From Candidatus Brocadiaceae bacterium (GTDB lineage: Bacteria > Planctomycetota > Brocadiia > Brocadiales > Bathyanammoxibiaceae), in contig JASEHG010000077.1 of assembly GCA_030018855.1 (NCBI GenBank), forward strand, positions 1-8,530: a stretch of 8,530 nt of DNA, in the 5' to 3' direction. Of the stretch, positions 1 to 5,690 are shown in pieces (the stretch's first letter is position 1; the number at the start of each line of letters is the position of its first letter). Made by a program: the position numbers and the translations under genes. Below the pieces are notes generated by a model, which was given only the letters and a program-made list of their open reading frames with translations, made no database searches and was not told the origin of the DNA.

Positions 1-22
1 CGAATTCGCCATTGCCCACCTG

Positions 23-1144
23 ATGCGGATTACTGCTTACTGCCTGCTGGCCCTTTTTCTCTGTGGCCTGTATCGTGTGGAGGGGGTAGAGGGGGCACAA
101 TCCGTAGAGAACCCATACCCCCTCTTCAAGCACGATGCCCAGCACACGGGCAGGAGCACCTTTCTAGGGGCCCAGAAGGCCAACGTTAAATGGAGTTACC
201 CTACGGAAGACCACATTATATCTTCCCCAACCGTGGGGGGTGATGGTACCGTGTACGTGGGGGGTATGGACGGGAACCTCTACGCCATAAGGCCAGACGG
301 CCATACCAAATGGTTCTACCCTGCCCAGAGCGCCATCTTTTCCTCCCCTGCCGTTGCCCAGGACGGTACCGTTTACTTTGGCTGCCGTGATAAGGTCCTC
401 TTTGCCGTTGGGCCGGACATGAAGGAGAAATGGAAATTCAGGATGGGCGGAGAAATCCTGTCCTCCCCGACCGTGGGCCCGGATGGCACCGTTTACGTCG
501 GGAACTGGGATGGCAAGCTTTATGCCATTAACCAGGAGGGGGCACTTAGATGGACGTACCAGACGGGGGACAGTATCGTAGCCTCCTCCCCGGCAATAGC
601 CCACGATGGTACTGTCTATGTAGGTTCCAGGGACAGGCAACTCCATGCAATTGACCCGGCCTCAGGAAAAAAGAGGTGGAGCTTCCAGGCAGGGGACAAG
701 GTGGACACCACCCCCTGTGTCGGGCCTGATGGGACGGTGTACTTCGGCGCCAACGATGGCATCCTGTATGCCCTCTCTCCCCAGGGAGAGCCGAAGTGGA
801 AGTTTGAAACTGGTTCCTGGATATACTCCTCCCCTTCCCTGGGGGCGGATGGGACGGTCTACTTCGGTGCCAAAGATGGCAAGGTCTATGCGGTAAGCCC
901 CCAGGGGCAGAAGAAATGGGCCTTCCAGACAGGGGACAGCGTCAGTTCCTCCCCGACCCTTGGTTCGGACGGTACCGTTTATATTGGTTCCTGGGATGGA
1001 AAGTTTTATGCCATCGGCCCGGACGGTCAGCTAAAGTGGAGCTACGATACAGGGGCCTCCGTAGCCAGCTCCCCTGCCATAGACGCCGAAGGCACGGTGT
1101 ACGTGGGCTGTGACAGCGGCAAGCTCTACGCCTTTGCAAGGTAG
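23..1144 (+). CDS. Exported PQQ-type eight-bladed beta-propeller repeat protein
   Basis: The 373-residue product starts with a signal peptide (hydrophobic stretch about residues 5-16, likely cleavage near VEGVEGA, residues 19-25), so it should act in the periplasm or at the envelope. After a short PLFKHDAQHTGRS motif (33-45), eight near-identical repeats of 40-41 residues follow. Each has the form SSPxxxxDGTVYxG...DGxLYAIxPxGxxKWxxxTG; the (D/E)GTVY cores sit at 74, 114, 154, 195, 236, 276, 316 and 356. The strand NVKWSYP (54-60) before blade 1 can close blade 8. This is the PQQ-like/BamB-like repeat fold; such proteins often act as scaffolds, and no enzymatic residues are evident, so no reaction is assigned. 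The frame is open back to the window edge, but the signal peptide argues for this ATG. A TGA overlaps it by one base (21-23), which suggests coupling to an upstream gene. No Shine-Dalgarno sequence is visible. The fold is secure, the role unknown. Confidence 0.9.
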   Translation: MRITAYCLLALFLCGLYRVEGVEGAQSVENPYPLFKHDAQHTGRSTFLGAQKANVKWSYPTEDHIISSPTVGGDGTVYVGGMDGNLYAIRPDGHTKWFYPAQSAIFSSPAVAQDGTVYFGCRDKVLFAVGPDMKEKWKFRMGGEILSSPTVGPDGTVYVGNWDGKLYAINQEGALRWTYQTGDSIVASSPAIAHDGTVYVGSRDRQLHAIDPASGKKRWSFQAGDKVDTTPCVGPDGTVYFGANDGILYALSPQGEPKWKFETGSWIYSSPSLGADGTVYFGAKDGKVYAVSPQGQKKWAFQTGDSVSSSPTLGSDGTVYIGSWDGKFYAIGPDGQLKWSYDTGASVASSPAIDAEGTVYVGCDSGKLYAFAR

Positions 1145-1152
1145 GGCTTAGA

Positions 1153-1209
1153 GGGGGTAGGGAATAGGGAGTAGGGAATAATGTTACTACCTCTTATTCC
1201 CTATCTCCT
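1153..1209. repeat. Heptamer tandem repeat that flips into a hairpin
   Basis: Four tandem 7-base units of consensus GGGRRTA fill 1153-1180. After a 13-base gap, two units in the opposite orientation (TATTCCC, TATCTCC) follow at 1195-1208. The arms 1168-1180 and 1194-1208 can pair with a one-base bulge. It lies just after the propeller gene's stop, so the transcript could fold here. There is no T-run, so I do not call it an intrinsic terminator. Confidence 0.7.
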
Positions 1210-1218
1210 GGTTAGGGC

Positions 1219-1247
1219 TTGACGGGTACTGCATCCTGTGGTAAATG
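1219..1247 (+). promoter_or_regulatory. Possible sigma70-type promoter of the ahbC-like gene
   Basis: TTGACG at 1219-1224 is followed after 17 bases by TAAATG at 1242-1247, which is preceded by TGG (an extended -10 context). A start of transcription about 7 bases further on would fall only a few bases before the ATG at 1259. The mRNA would then be nearly leaderless, in keeping with the absence of a Shine-Dalgarno sequence. The -10 matches the consensus at only three of six positions. Confidence 0.35.
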
Positions 1248-1258
1248 TTTAGATTAGC

Positions 1259-2464
1259 ATGATTGGTATCTCCAAATTATACTGCGGGACCGTTGAGCCC
1301 TCTGACGCCCTCCGCTACGGCAGGGAGTCAAAGAGGCTACCCTCCCACCTGCTGCAATTTTCCAGTGACAAGAAGCCCGTGATAGTCTGGAGTATGGGCC
1401 AGCGCTGCAACCTGAAGTGCATCCACTGCTACTCCCAGTCCAGGGACATTGAGTATCCCAATGAATTGACTACCCAGGAAGGTAAGGCCCTCCTGGACGA
1501 CCTGGCCCAGTATGGCGTCCCGGTAGTGCTCTTCTCAGGGGGAGAGCCTACCATGAGGCCAGACCTCCTGGAATTGGCCCACCACGCCAAGGCCAAAGGG
1601 CTAAGGGCCGTAATCAGTACCAATGGTACCCTCATTACCAGGGAGAAGGCCAGGGAATTAAAGTCCGTGGGGCTATCCTACGTGGGGGTCAGCCTGGATG
1701 GGATGAGGGAGACTAATGACCGCTTCCGTGCCGTGGAAGGGGCCTTTGATATGGCCATCCAGGGTATCCGTAACTGCATGACTGAGGGCATTAAGGTGGG
1801 ACTCCGTTTCACTATTAACAGGGGCAACGCCCCGGATATACCAGACATATTTGAACTTATAAAACAGGAGGGTATCCCCAGGGTATGCTTCTATCACCTG
1901 GTCTATGCAGGCAGGGGCTCAAAGCTTATCAAGGAAGACCTCAACCACGAGGAGACGAGGCAGGTCGTGGACCTGATTATGGACAAGGCCAAAGAACTCC
2001 ATGACCAGGGGCACAAGATTGAGGTACTTACCGTGGACAACCATGCCGACGGCCCTTACATCTATCTGCGTCTCCTGCGGGAGGACCCCAGGAGGGCACA
2101 AGAGGTCTACCAGCTCCTCCAGTGGAATGAGGGTAACAGTTCGGGGAAGGGCATTGGCTGTGTAAGCTGGGACGGCACCGTGCATCCCGACCAGTTCTGG
2201 CGCCACATAGTCCTGGGTAACGTACGGGAACGCCCCTTCAGCGAGATATGGGAAGACACCTCTAACCCCTTCATGGCCAAGCTGAAGGATAAGAACAAGT
2301 ACGTAAAGGGTCGCTGTTCCCAATGCAAGTGGCTCAATGTCTGTGGTGGGAACTTCCGCGCCCGTGCCGAGGCCTACTACGGGGACATCTGGTCCCCCGA
2401 CCCGGCCTGTTATCTTACTGATGAAGAGATAGGGCTGGAGACTGCAGTGAGCAGTAGGCAGTAG
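1259..2464 (+). CDS. ahbC: AhbC-like radical SAM/SPASM enzyme of alternative heme synthesis
   Basis: This 401-residue radical SAM protein has the [4Fe-4S] motif CNLKCIHC (C50, C54, C57), the SAM-contact motif GGEP (94-97) and a C-terminal SPASM-type cluster region (C301, C353, C356, C362, C384). The opening MIGISKLYCGTVEPSDALRYGR and the overall length match my recollection of 12,18-didecarboxysiroheme deacetylase (AhbC). That cytosolic enzyme removes two acetate side chains to give Fe-coproporphyrin III in the siroheme-dependent heme pathway of anaerobes. Related NirJ (heme d1) and AhbD enzymes are the main alternatives, so the family is firm and the exact substrate less so. No other ahb gene is in the window. 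The last residues (AVSSRQ) come from a heptamer repeat, and the TAG stop is the first TAG of the palindromic element at 2461, so the C-terminus has been altered by repeats. No Shine-Dalgarno sequence precedes the ATG. Confidence 0.8.
   Translation: MIGISKLYCGTVEPSDALRYGRESKRLPSHLLQFSSDKKPVIVWSMGQRCNLKCIHCYSQSRDIEYPNELTTQEGKALLDDLAQYGVPVVLFSGGEPTMRPDLLELAHHAKAKGLRAVISTNGTLITREKARELKSVGLSYVGVSLDGMRETNDRFRAVEGAFDMAIQGIRNCMTEGIKVGLRFTINRGNAPDIPDIFELIKQEGIPRVCFYHLVYAGRGSKLIKEDLNHEETRQVVDLIMDKAKELHDQGHKIEVLTVDNHADGPYIYLRLLREDPRRAQEVYQLLQWNEGNSSGKGIGCVSWDGTVHPDQFWRHIVLGNVRERPFSEIWEDTSNPFMAKLKDKNKYVKGRCSQCKWLNVCGGNFRARAEAYYGDIWSPDPACYLTDEEIGLETAVSSRQ
2444..2464. repeat. Three tandem 7-base repeats at the 3' end of the ahbC-like gene
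   Basis: Three consecutive heptamers of consensus GCAGTRR (GCAGTGA once, GCAGTAG twice) lie at 2444, 2451 and 2458. The last one ends in the stop codon of the radical SAM gene. It has the same unit length as the repeats at 1153 and 5624 but an unrelated sequence. Confidence 0.65.
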
Positions 2465-2555
2465 GGGCAGGTCCCGCCCAGAACACGGCGGATTTTCAAC
2501 TTGCACCTGCCCTATTATTTTGGGCGACCGTCCGCCTCAGGCGGATCGCCCCTAC
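2461..2555. repeat. Composite two-hairpin palindromic element (GTAGGGGC...GCCCCTAC)
   Basis: The outer 8-base ends GTAGGGGC (2461-2468) and GCCCCTAC (2548-2555) are perfect inverted repeats. Inside, the left part can fold by pairing TAGGGGCAGGT (2462-2472) with ACCTGCCCTA (2506-2515). A T-rich linker follows (TTATTTT, 2515-2521). The right part is a tight hairpin in which GGGCGA and TCCGCC pair with GGCGGATCGCCC around a TCA loop. The same order of parts (GTAGGGGCAGG, CCTGCCCT, T-run, GGGCRACCG, GCCCCTAC) is seen at 6522-6580, so this is a repeat family. The TAGs of the two ends terminate the converging reading frames on either side. Confidence 0.8.
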
Positions 2556-2707
2556 AGGGCAATAATACTTATACCCCCTTTATCGGCCAGTCTAATCATC
2601 TCCCCCTTGTCCAGGACAAGGGTCTTCCCCGCCTCAATAGCCAGGCAGGATACCCCTGCGTCTCTAAGGGTCTTAACCGTCTCAGGGCCAACGGTGGGGA
2701 TGTCAAA
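2552..2707 (-). pseudogene. lpxI: Detached 3' fragment of lpxI (last 51 codons plus stop)
   Basis: This segment aligns without gaps to 4797-4952, the 3' end of the intact lpxI, with about ten differences in 156 bases; eight of these fall within 2552-2579. It encodes residues equivalent to F222 to the end, including the catalytic-site motif FDIPTVGP. Five amino acid changes all lie at the C-terminus (V259I, E265G, S266G, C268S, G271A). The copy stops abruptly upstream of F222. The frame runs on into unrelated sequence to a TAA near 2836 without an ATG or GTG start, so it cannot make LpxI. Its stop codon lies in the palindromic element at 2461-2555. It is best read as the displaced original 3' end left behind by an insertion. 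Confidence 0.9.
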
Positions 2708-2792
2708 AGGAGGTTTGATACTACGTAGCCAAAGTATTACTAAAGTTCTATCCTGGGAAAAGAAGAAGTCTTTAAAAACATTGAAAAAGCCA

Positions 2793-2939
2793 TTAAGGGC
2801 TAGGAGATGGTTTCTTTGTTGGTTCTTCGAGCTTTAGCTTTTTGAAAAAATCTTCGTTGATGGTTAAAAGTTTACCATAAACAGCAGGATTCTTTTCTTC
2901 CCACGTAAGGTCCGTCGCCTTAGCCTTTCTGATTCTCAT
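2793..2939 (-). CDS. Small 48-residue hypothetical protein in the inserted block
   Basis: The ORF starts at an ATG preceded by AAAGGAG (2949-2955) at a 9-base spacing, the best Shine-Dalgarno sequence in the window. It encodes a highly charged 48-residue protein. The N-terminus is basic (MRIRKAKATDLTWEEKNP), a likely amphipathic helix follows (INEDFFKKLKLEE, residues 27-39), and the tail is TKKPSPSP. There is no signal peptide, membrane segment or cysteine. It lies 74 bases downstream of the large gene on the same strand, so the two are probably co-transcribed. I do not recognise the family. Size and position would suit a small accessory or regulatory partner of the large protein, but this is inference. 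No clear terminator follows. Confidence 0.6.
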   Translation of the reverse strand: MRIRKAKATDLTWEEKNPAVYGKLLTINEDFFKKLKLEEPTKKPSPSP

Positions 2940-2948
2940 TTGTTTACA

Positions 2949-2955
2949 CTCCTTT
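2949..2955 (-). promoter_or_regulatory. Strong Shine-Dalgarno site of the 48-residue gene
   Basis: AAAGGAG on the minus strand lies 9 bases before the ATG at 2939. It is the main evidence that this short frame is translated. Genes outside the inserted block have no comparable site. Confidence 0.65.
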
Positions 2956-3013
2956 CTATCGTTATTTTATTATTTTCTTAAAAGGTTGGCAAGAATTGTA
3001 TTCTCTTTTTAAG

Positions 3014-4690
3014 TCATGTCAAGTAAAAATTCCAGAAAGAATTTGTTAACCTTTCGTAATCAGTAACAACTCTATAAGGGGAGTTTGAAATCATGTTTTC
3101 TTTAAGTATTGTCACTTTTTCTTCAGCTTCATGTACAATTTCGAAATCTAGATCATTCGTAAGAATTTTACGAAGCAATTGCGCACAATCATTCTCATCC
3201 CTAACTACCAATACACCGTTAGCTATGCCCGTATTTATATCTACTTGTATCGCCAACGGGTGTGCTTTTAGTAGCGTATCGGCTCTTTTATTAAGATAAA
3301 ACTTTTCTACTTCAACAAGCATCTCCCATAGAACATCAAAGTCGTTGTTATCCTTTCTAAGCTTTTCTTGCGACTTACTTTCCCATGAATAAAACAAACG
3401 CAAATCAAAATATTCCCGTACCTTTTCCCTGGAATCGTTTAATGTGTTTTCGTAATTATGACCGAACTTACTGGCAAGTTTCTCTTGCAAAGAAAGTTGT
3501 TCAAGTGTTTCCTCTGCCTCTAAAAGCATTAGCCTTTTTGCAAGAAAACGAAGTCCGTAGCTCTTGTATTTTTCTTTATACATTTGTTCTTTCCCTTCGA
3601 TATTTGGTACGAAAGCAATGACTGGTTTGCCCTGTGCTAATGTTGCTGCAAGTTCTGAATCTTTTCCCAATGTGTCTGTTTCTTGTACCAAATATAATGT
3701 ACATTCAGCTCTTTTTAACATTAAGCCTTCTATTAGCCCCTTGTCAATACGGCCAAAAACGTAAGATTGAGTGGGGTCAAAATACCTTATCTTTAATTCT
3801 TTAAGGCCCTCATTTTGGAATACTTTATTCGTAAAATTCCAACAATCCAGGTATTCCCATTTCTCGCGCATAGAAGTAGCGACATATACGTCCATATAAT
3901 CCAATGTAAGATATGTATCAGTATTCTTTTGCCCAATTTTTCTAGTAGCCTCAAGCCTTTTACGTATATTGACGAGTTTTTCAGAAGTTTGATCTAAATC
4001 TAAACTCTCCACCTCATCAAGTTCCGCAATGTCTTTTTTGGTTTTGTCTATATCACTGAACATTTTTTGTGGGTCTCTTTCTGATGGAAATATTTCCTTC
4101 AAGGTTTCAAAGGTTTTTTCTGCGGATAAGCTTTTTCTTAGAGAATATACAGCTGCAAAAGTCATAAAGTCCCTATTAACTTGGGCACCGGACAAATACC
4201 CTAAGAAGTATGTTTCTTCTTTTGGAATGCTTTCGATTTCTATTAGCCTATCTGGGCGTTTTTCCATACAAATTTTCGTTTCATTTTCTCTTTCAGGGGA
4301 AAAGCCTTGAGCAATTTGCTTGAACTTATTAGATTCCATCCTAGACAGGTCTTTATAAGCGAATCTGAAGTTCCCATAGCAAAGCATGGCATACGCACGA
4401 AACTTGGATACACCACGCTTAAGTTGTTCTAGGTTTTCTATTTTCTCACCTTCAAAAAAGAATTTGAAAAATTCTTCACTGACTGTAGGTTGATTCAAAA
4501 TAAGCAATATAGTGTTGAGTTGCTCATAGTCCAAATCAAGGTTCGGTTTCTCACAAATATTCTGTAAAAGAATTCTATCCTGTAGATTTATTTGGGAAAG
4601 TTCTTGCCCACATAAATGTTGAAATAGACGAATAAAATCGTTCACTTCTTTCAAATTAAGTAATTCTAATATCTTGTCATCTATTTTCAT
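3014..4690 (-). CDS. NDT/TIR-like Rossmann-domain protein, candidate defence effector
   Basis: The product has 558 residues from the ATG at 4690. A GTG three codons upstream overlaps the Shine-Dalgarno GAGGGG (4699-4704, 8 bases before the ATG) and is less likely. Residues 1 to about 260 look mostly helical and unrecognised, with charged, possibly coiled-coil segments around 215-252. Residues 267-363 resemble the nucleoside 2-deoxyribosyltransferase/TIR-like fold: first strand DVYVATSM (267-274), YFDPTQS with RIDKGLIEG in the middle, strand CTLYLV, then GKDSELAATLAQGKPVIAF (342-360). E346 sits where deoxyribosyltransferases keep their catalytic glutamate before the GKPV strand. The last 80 residues look like a compact separate domain (NGVLVVRDENDCAQLL; LTNSFWNFYL at the end). 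There are no membrane segments. Enzymes of this fold cleave N-glycosidic bonds of nucleosides, nucleotides or NAD, and many act in antiphage defence. The reaction and role here are inferred. The gene is AT-rich and lies in an inserted block with a small downstream partner. Confidence 0.85.
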   Translation of the reverse strand: MKIDDKILELLNLKEVNDFIRLFQHLCGQELSQINLQDRILLQNICEKPNLDLDYEQLNTILLILNQPTVSEEFFKFFFEGEKIENLEQLKRGVSKFRAYAMLCYGNFRFAYKDLSRMESNKFKQIAQGFSPERENETKICMEKRPDRLIEIESIPKEETYFLGYLSGAQVNRDFMTFAAVYSLRKSLSAEKTFETLKEIFPSERDPQKMFSDIDKTKKDIAELDEVESLDLDQTSEKLVNIRKRLEATRKIGQKNTDTYLTLDYMDVYVATSMREKWEYLDCWNFTNKVFQNEGLKELKIRYFDPTQSYVFGRIDKGLIEGLMLKRAECTLYLVQETDTLGKDSELAATLAQGKPVIAFVPNIEGKEQMYKEKYKSYGLRFLAKRLMLLEAEETLEQLSLQEKLASKFGHNYENTLNDSREKVREYFDLRLFYSWESKSQEKLRKDNNDFDVLWEMLVEVEKFYLNKRADTLLKAHPLAIQVDINTGIANGVLVVRDENDCAQLLRKILTNDLDFEIVHEAEEKVTILKENMISNSPYRVVTDYERLTNSFWNFYLT

Positions 4691-4698
4691 TATCTCCA

Positions 4699-4704
4699 CC
4701 CCTC
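4699..4704 (-). promoter_or_regulatory. Shine-Dalgarno site that fixes the start of the large insert gene
   Basis: GAGGGG on the minus strand lies 8 bases before the ATG at 4690. The alternative in-frame GTG (4697-4699) overlaps this site and would have no ribosome binding site of its own, so the ATG is preferred. Confidence 0.6.
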
Positions 4705-4796
4705 ACCTTTATTTAGCTTACTTTTGTATCTAGTGAAAGTTAGCCTTGTGAAAATGGCGGAAACTGATAAGTGCGATTTTGCACACCGCAAGTAGT

Positions 4797-4952
4797 CTAA
4801 AGGCCAATAATACAAATACTTTCCTTATCGGCCAGTCTAACCATCTCCCCCTTGTCCAGGACAAGGGTCTTCCCCGCCTCAATAGCCAGGCAGGATACCC
4901 CTGCGTCTCTAAGGGTCTTGACCGTCTCAGGGCCAACGGTGGGGATGTCAAA
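4797..4952. repeat. Direct repeat: second copy of the lpxI 3' end
   Basis: It is the partner of 2552-2707 at an offset of 2245 bases, in the same orientation. The core (4825-4952 against 2580-2707) has only two differences in 128 bases. The distal part nearest the stop codon is much more diverged. The match ends abruptly at 4952. This is the copy that forms part of the intact gene. Confidence 0.95.
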
Positions 4953-5615
4953 GCGCAGGTCCAGGTCCTCCCTGGCGACCTTTATGGCCACCACCCCACT
5001 GCGGCCAAGCTTGCCCCCCCGTCTCAAGGCCTCGTCGGTCCCTTCAATAGCCTCTACGGCCAGCACCACCTTCTCTTTGACCACTATGCTTTGACCTATC
5101 TGGCGGTGGGCTATCTCCTTGGCGATGGGCCAGCCGAACTCTATGTCCTCCGTCTCCCTTTGAGAGGGACTCCTCCAGGTAAGGCAGCCCTTTGGGGCAA
5201 GGAGTTGGGGCACGAAGGTTACCGAGCTGAGCAGTTCTATGCCATCCCTCGCCAGCTCGTCTGCCACGGCCGCAAGGAGGGTGTGGTCGTTCCTGTCCCT
5301 TACCTTCCTGTAGAAGAGGGTTATACCTCTCCAATCGGGCCTGAACTTCAGGAAACGGAAACGGGAGTACATACTGGACTTGGTCAGCCCCCCGGCCATA
5401 ACTGCCTTGGTGATACCTTCTTGCTTAAGAATCCTAATCAGCTTACCAAGCTGGGCGAGTTTTATCCAGTGGAGGCTCTCAACGTAGTGTTTTATCTCGG
5501 GGTTGGTCTCTCCCTCTACCCCAACGGCCACCACCTGGACGTTGTTCTCCCTGGCCCCCTTGGCAAAGAGGACGGGGAATCGCCCGTTCCCTGCTATGAG
5601 TCCAATCTTTTCCAT
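4797..5615 (-). CDS. lpxI: UDP-2,3-diacylglucosamine pyrophosphatase LpxI
   Basis: This 272-residue protein matches the LpxI family in length and motifs. They are the N-terminal nucleotide-binding loop GLIAGNGRFP (5-14), the central AGGLTKS (74-80), VVLAVEAIEGTDEAL (183-197), and RFDIPTVGPETV (221-232). D223 in the last motif corresponds to the catalytic aspartate of LpxI. The enzyme hydrolyses UDP-2,3-diacylglucosamine to lipid X and UMP, the fourth step of lipid A synthesis, at the cytosolic face of the inner membrane; it replaces LpxH in many lineages. It follows lpxD by 74 bases on the same strand, so the two probably form an operon; lpxA and fabZ, common neighbours, are absent. Its last 51 codons occur a second time at 2552-2707, so its present 3' end may have come with the inserted block. 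The start is the family's usual MEKIGLIAGNG; no Shine-Dalgarno sequence is visible. Confidence 0.95.
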   Translation of the reverse strand: MEKIGLIAGNGRFPVLFAKGARENNVQVVAVGVEGETNPEIKHYVESLHWIKLAQLGKLIRILKQEGITKAVMAGGLTKSSMYSRFRFLKFRPDWRGITLFYRKVRDRNDHTLLAAVADELARDGIELLSSVTFVPQLLAPKGCLTWRSPSQRETEDIEFGWPIAKEIAHRQIGQSIVVKEKVVLAVEAIEGTDEALRRGGKLGRSGVVAIKVAREDLDLRFDIPTVGPETVKTLRDAGVSCLAIEAGKTLVLDKGEMVRLADKESICIIGL

Positions 5616-5623
5616 TAAATGTA

Positions 5624-5690
5624 GATTACGGATTGCAAATTACAGATTACAAATTTAGAATTTGGAATTTGAAATTTGTAATTTGCAATT
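5624..5690. repeat. AT-rich heptamer repeat array between lpxD and lpxI
   Basis: Nine consecutive 7-base units run from 5624 to 5686, followed by a partial AATT up to the lpxD stop. The first units resemble GATTACA and the later ones AATTTGN. The right half is nearly the reverse complement of the left (GATTGCAAATTACA on the left, TGTAATTTGCAATT on the right), so the array can fold into a long hairpin within the presumed lpxD-lpxI transcript. It takes up almost the whole gap between the two genes and leaves no room for an obvious ribosome binding site for lpxI. Confidence 0.75.

Larger units (their letters stand above)
2708..4796. other. AT-rich inserted block flanked by lpxI 3'-end direct repeats
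   Basis: The block lies exactly between the two copies of the lpxI 3' end and splits what would otherwise be a convergent ahbC-lpxI junction. It is visibly AT-rich, while the genes on both sides are GC-rich. It carries one large and one small minus-strand gene. Both have good Shine-Dalgarno sequences, unlike the genes outside. I see no integrase, transposase, tRNA or terminal inverted repeats, so it is not a complete mobile element as it stands. The ends may represent attachment sites, or the result of homologous recombination between lpxI alleles. A short imperfect palindrome (GTGCGATTTTGCAC, 4771-4784) lies upstream of the large gene and could be regulatory. Confidence 0.75.

Noticed and set aside
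23..100. Lipobox in the propeller signal peptide (cysteine 14)
   Set aside because: The residues before the cysteine (LFL) do not fit a lipobox and it lies within the hydrophobic core; a type I signal peptide is more likely.
164..646. Minus-strand open frame opposite the propeller gene
   Set aside because: It is a by-product of the repeated DGTVY-coding DNA on the other strand.
2708..2792. Intrinsic terminator after the 48-residue gene
   Set aside because: T-runs are present on the minus strand but no GC-rich stem precedes them.
2501..2837. Two plus-strand open frames over the lpxI fragment
   Set aside because: They are antisense to the duplicated lpxI end and also appear opposite the intact copy at 4800-4950, so they are not independent genes.
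4697..4699. GTG as the start of the large insert gene
   Set aside because: It overlaps the GAGGGG ribosome binding site that is ideally spaced for the ATG three codons later.
4779..5618. Long plus-strand open frame (279 codons) opposite lpxI
   Set aside because: It mirrors the intact lpxI, whose protein matches a known family; the antisense product has no recognisable features and its openness follows from the codon bias of the real gene.
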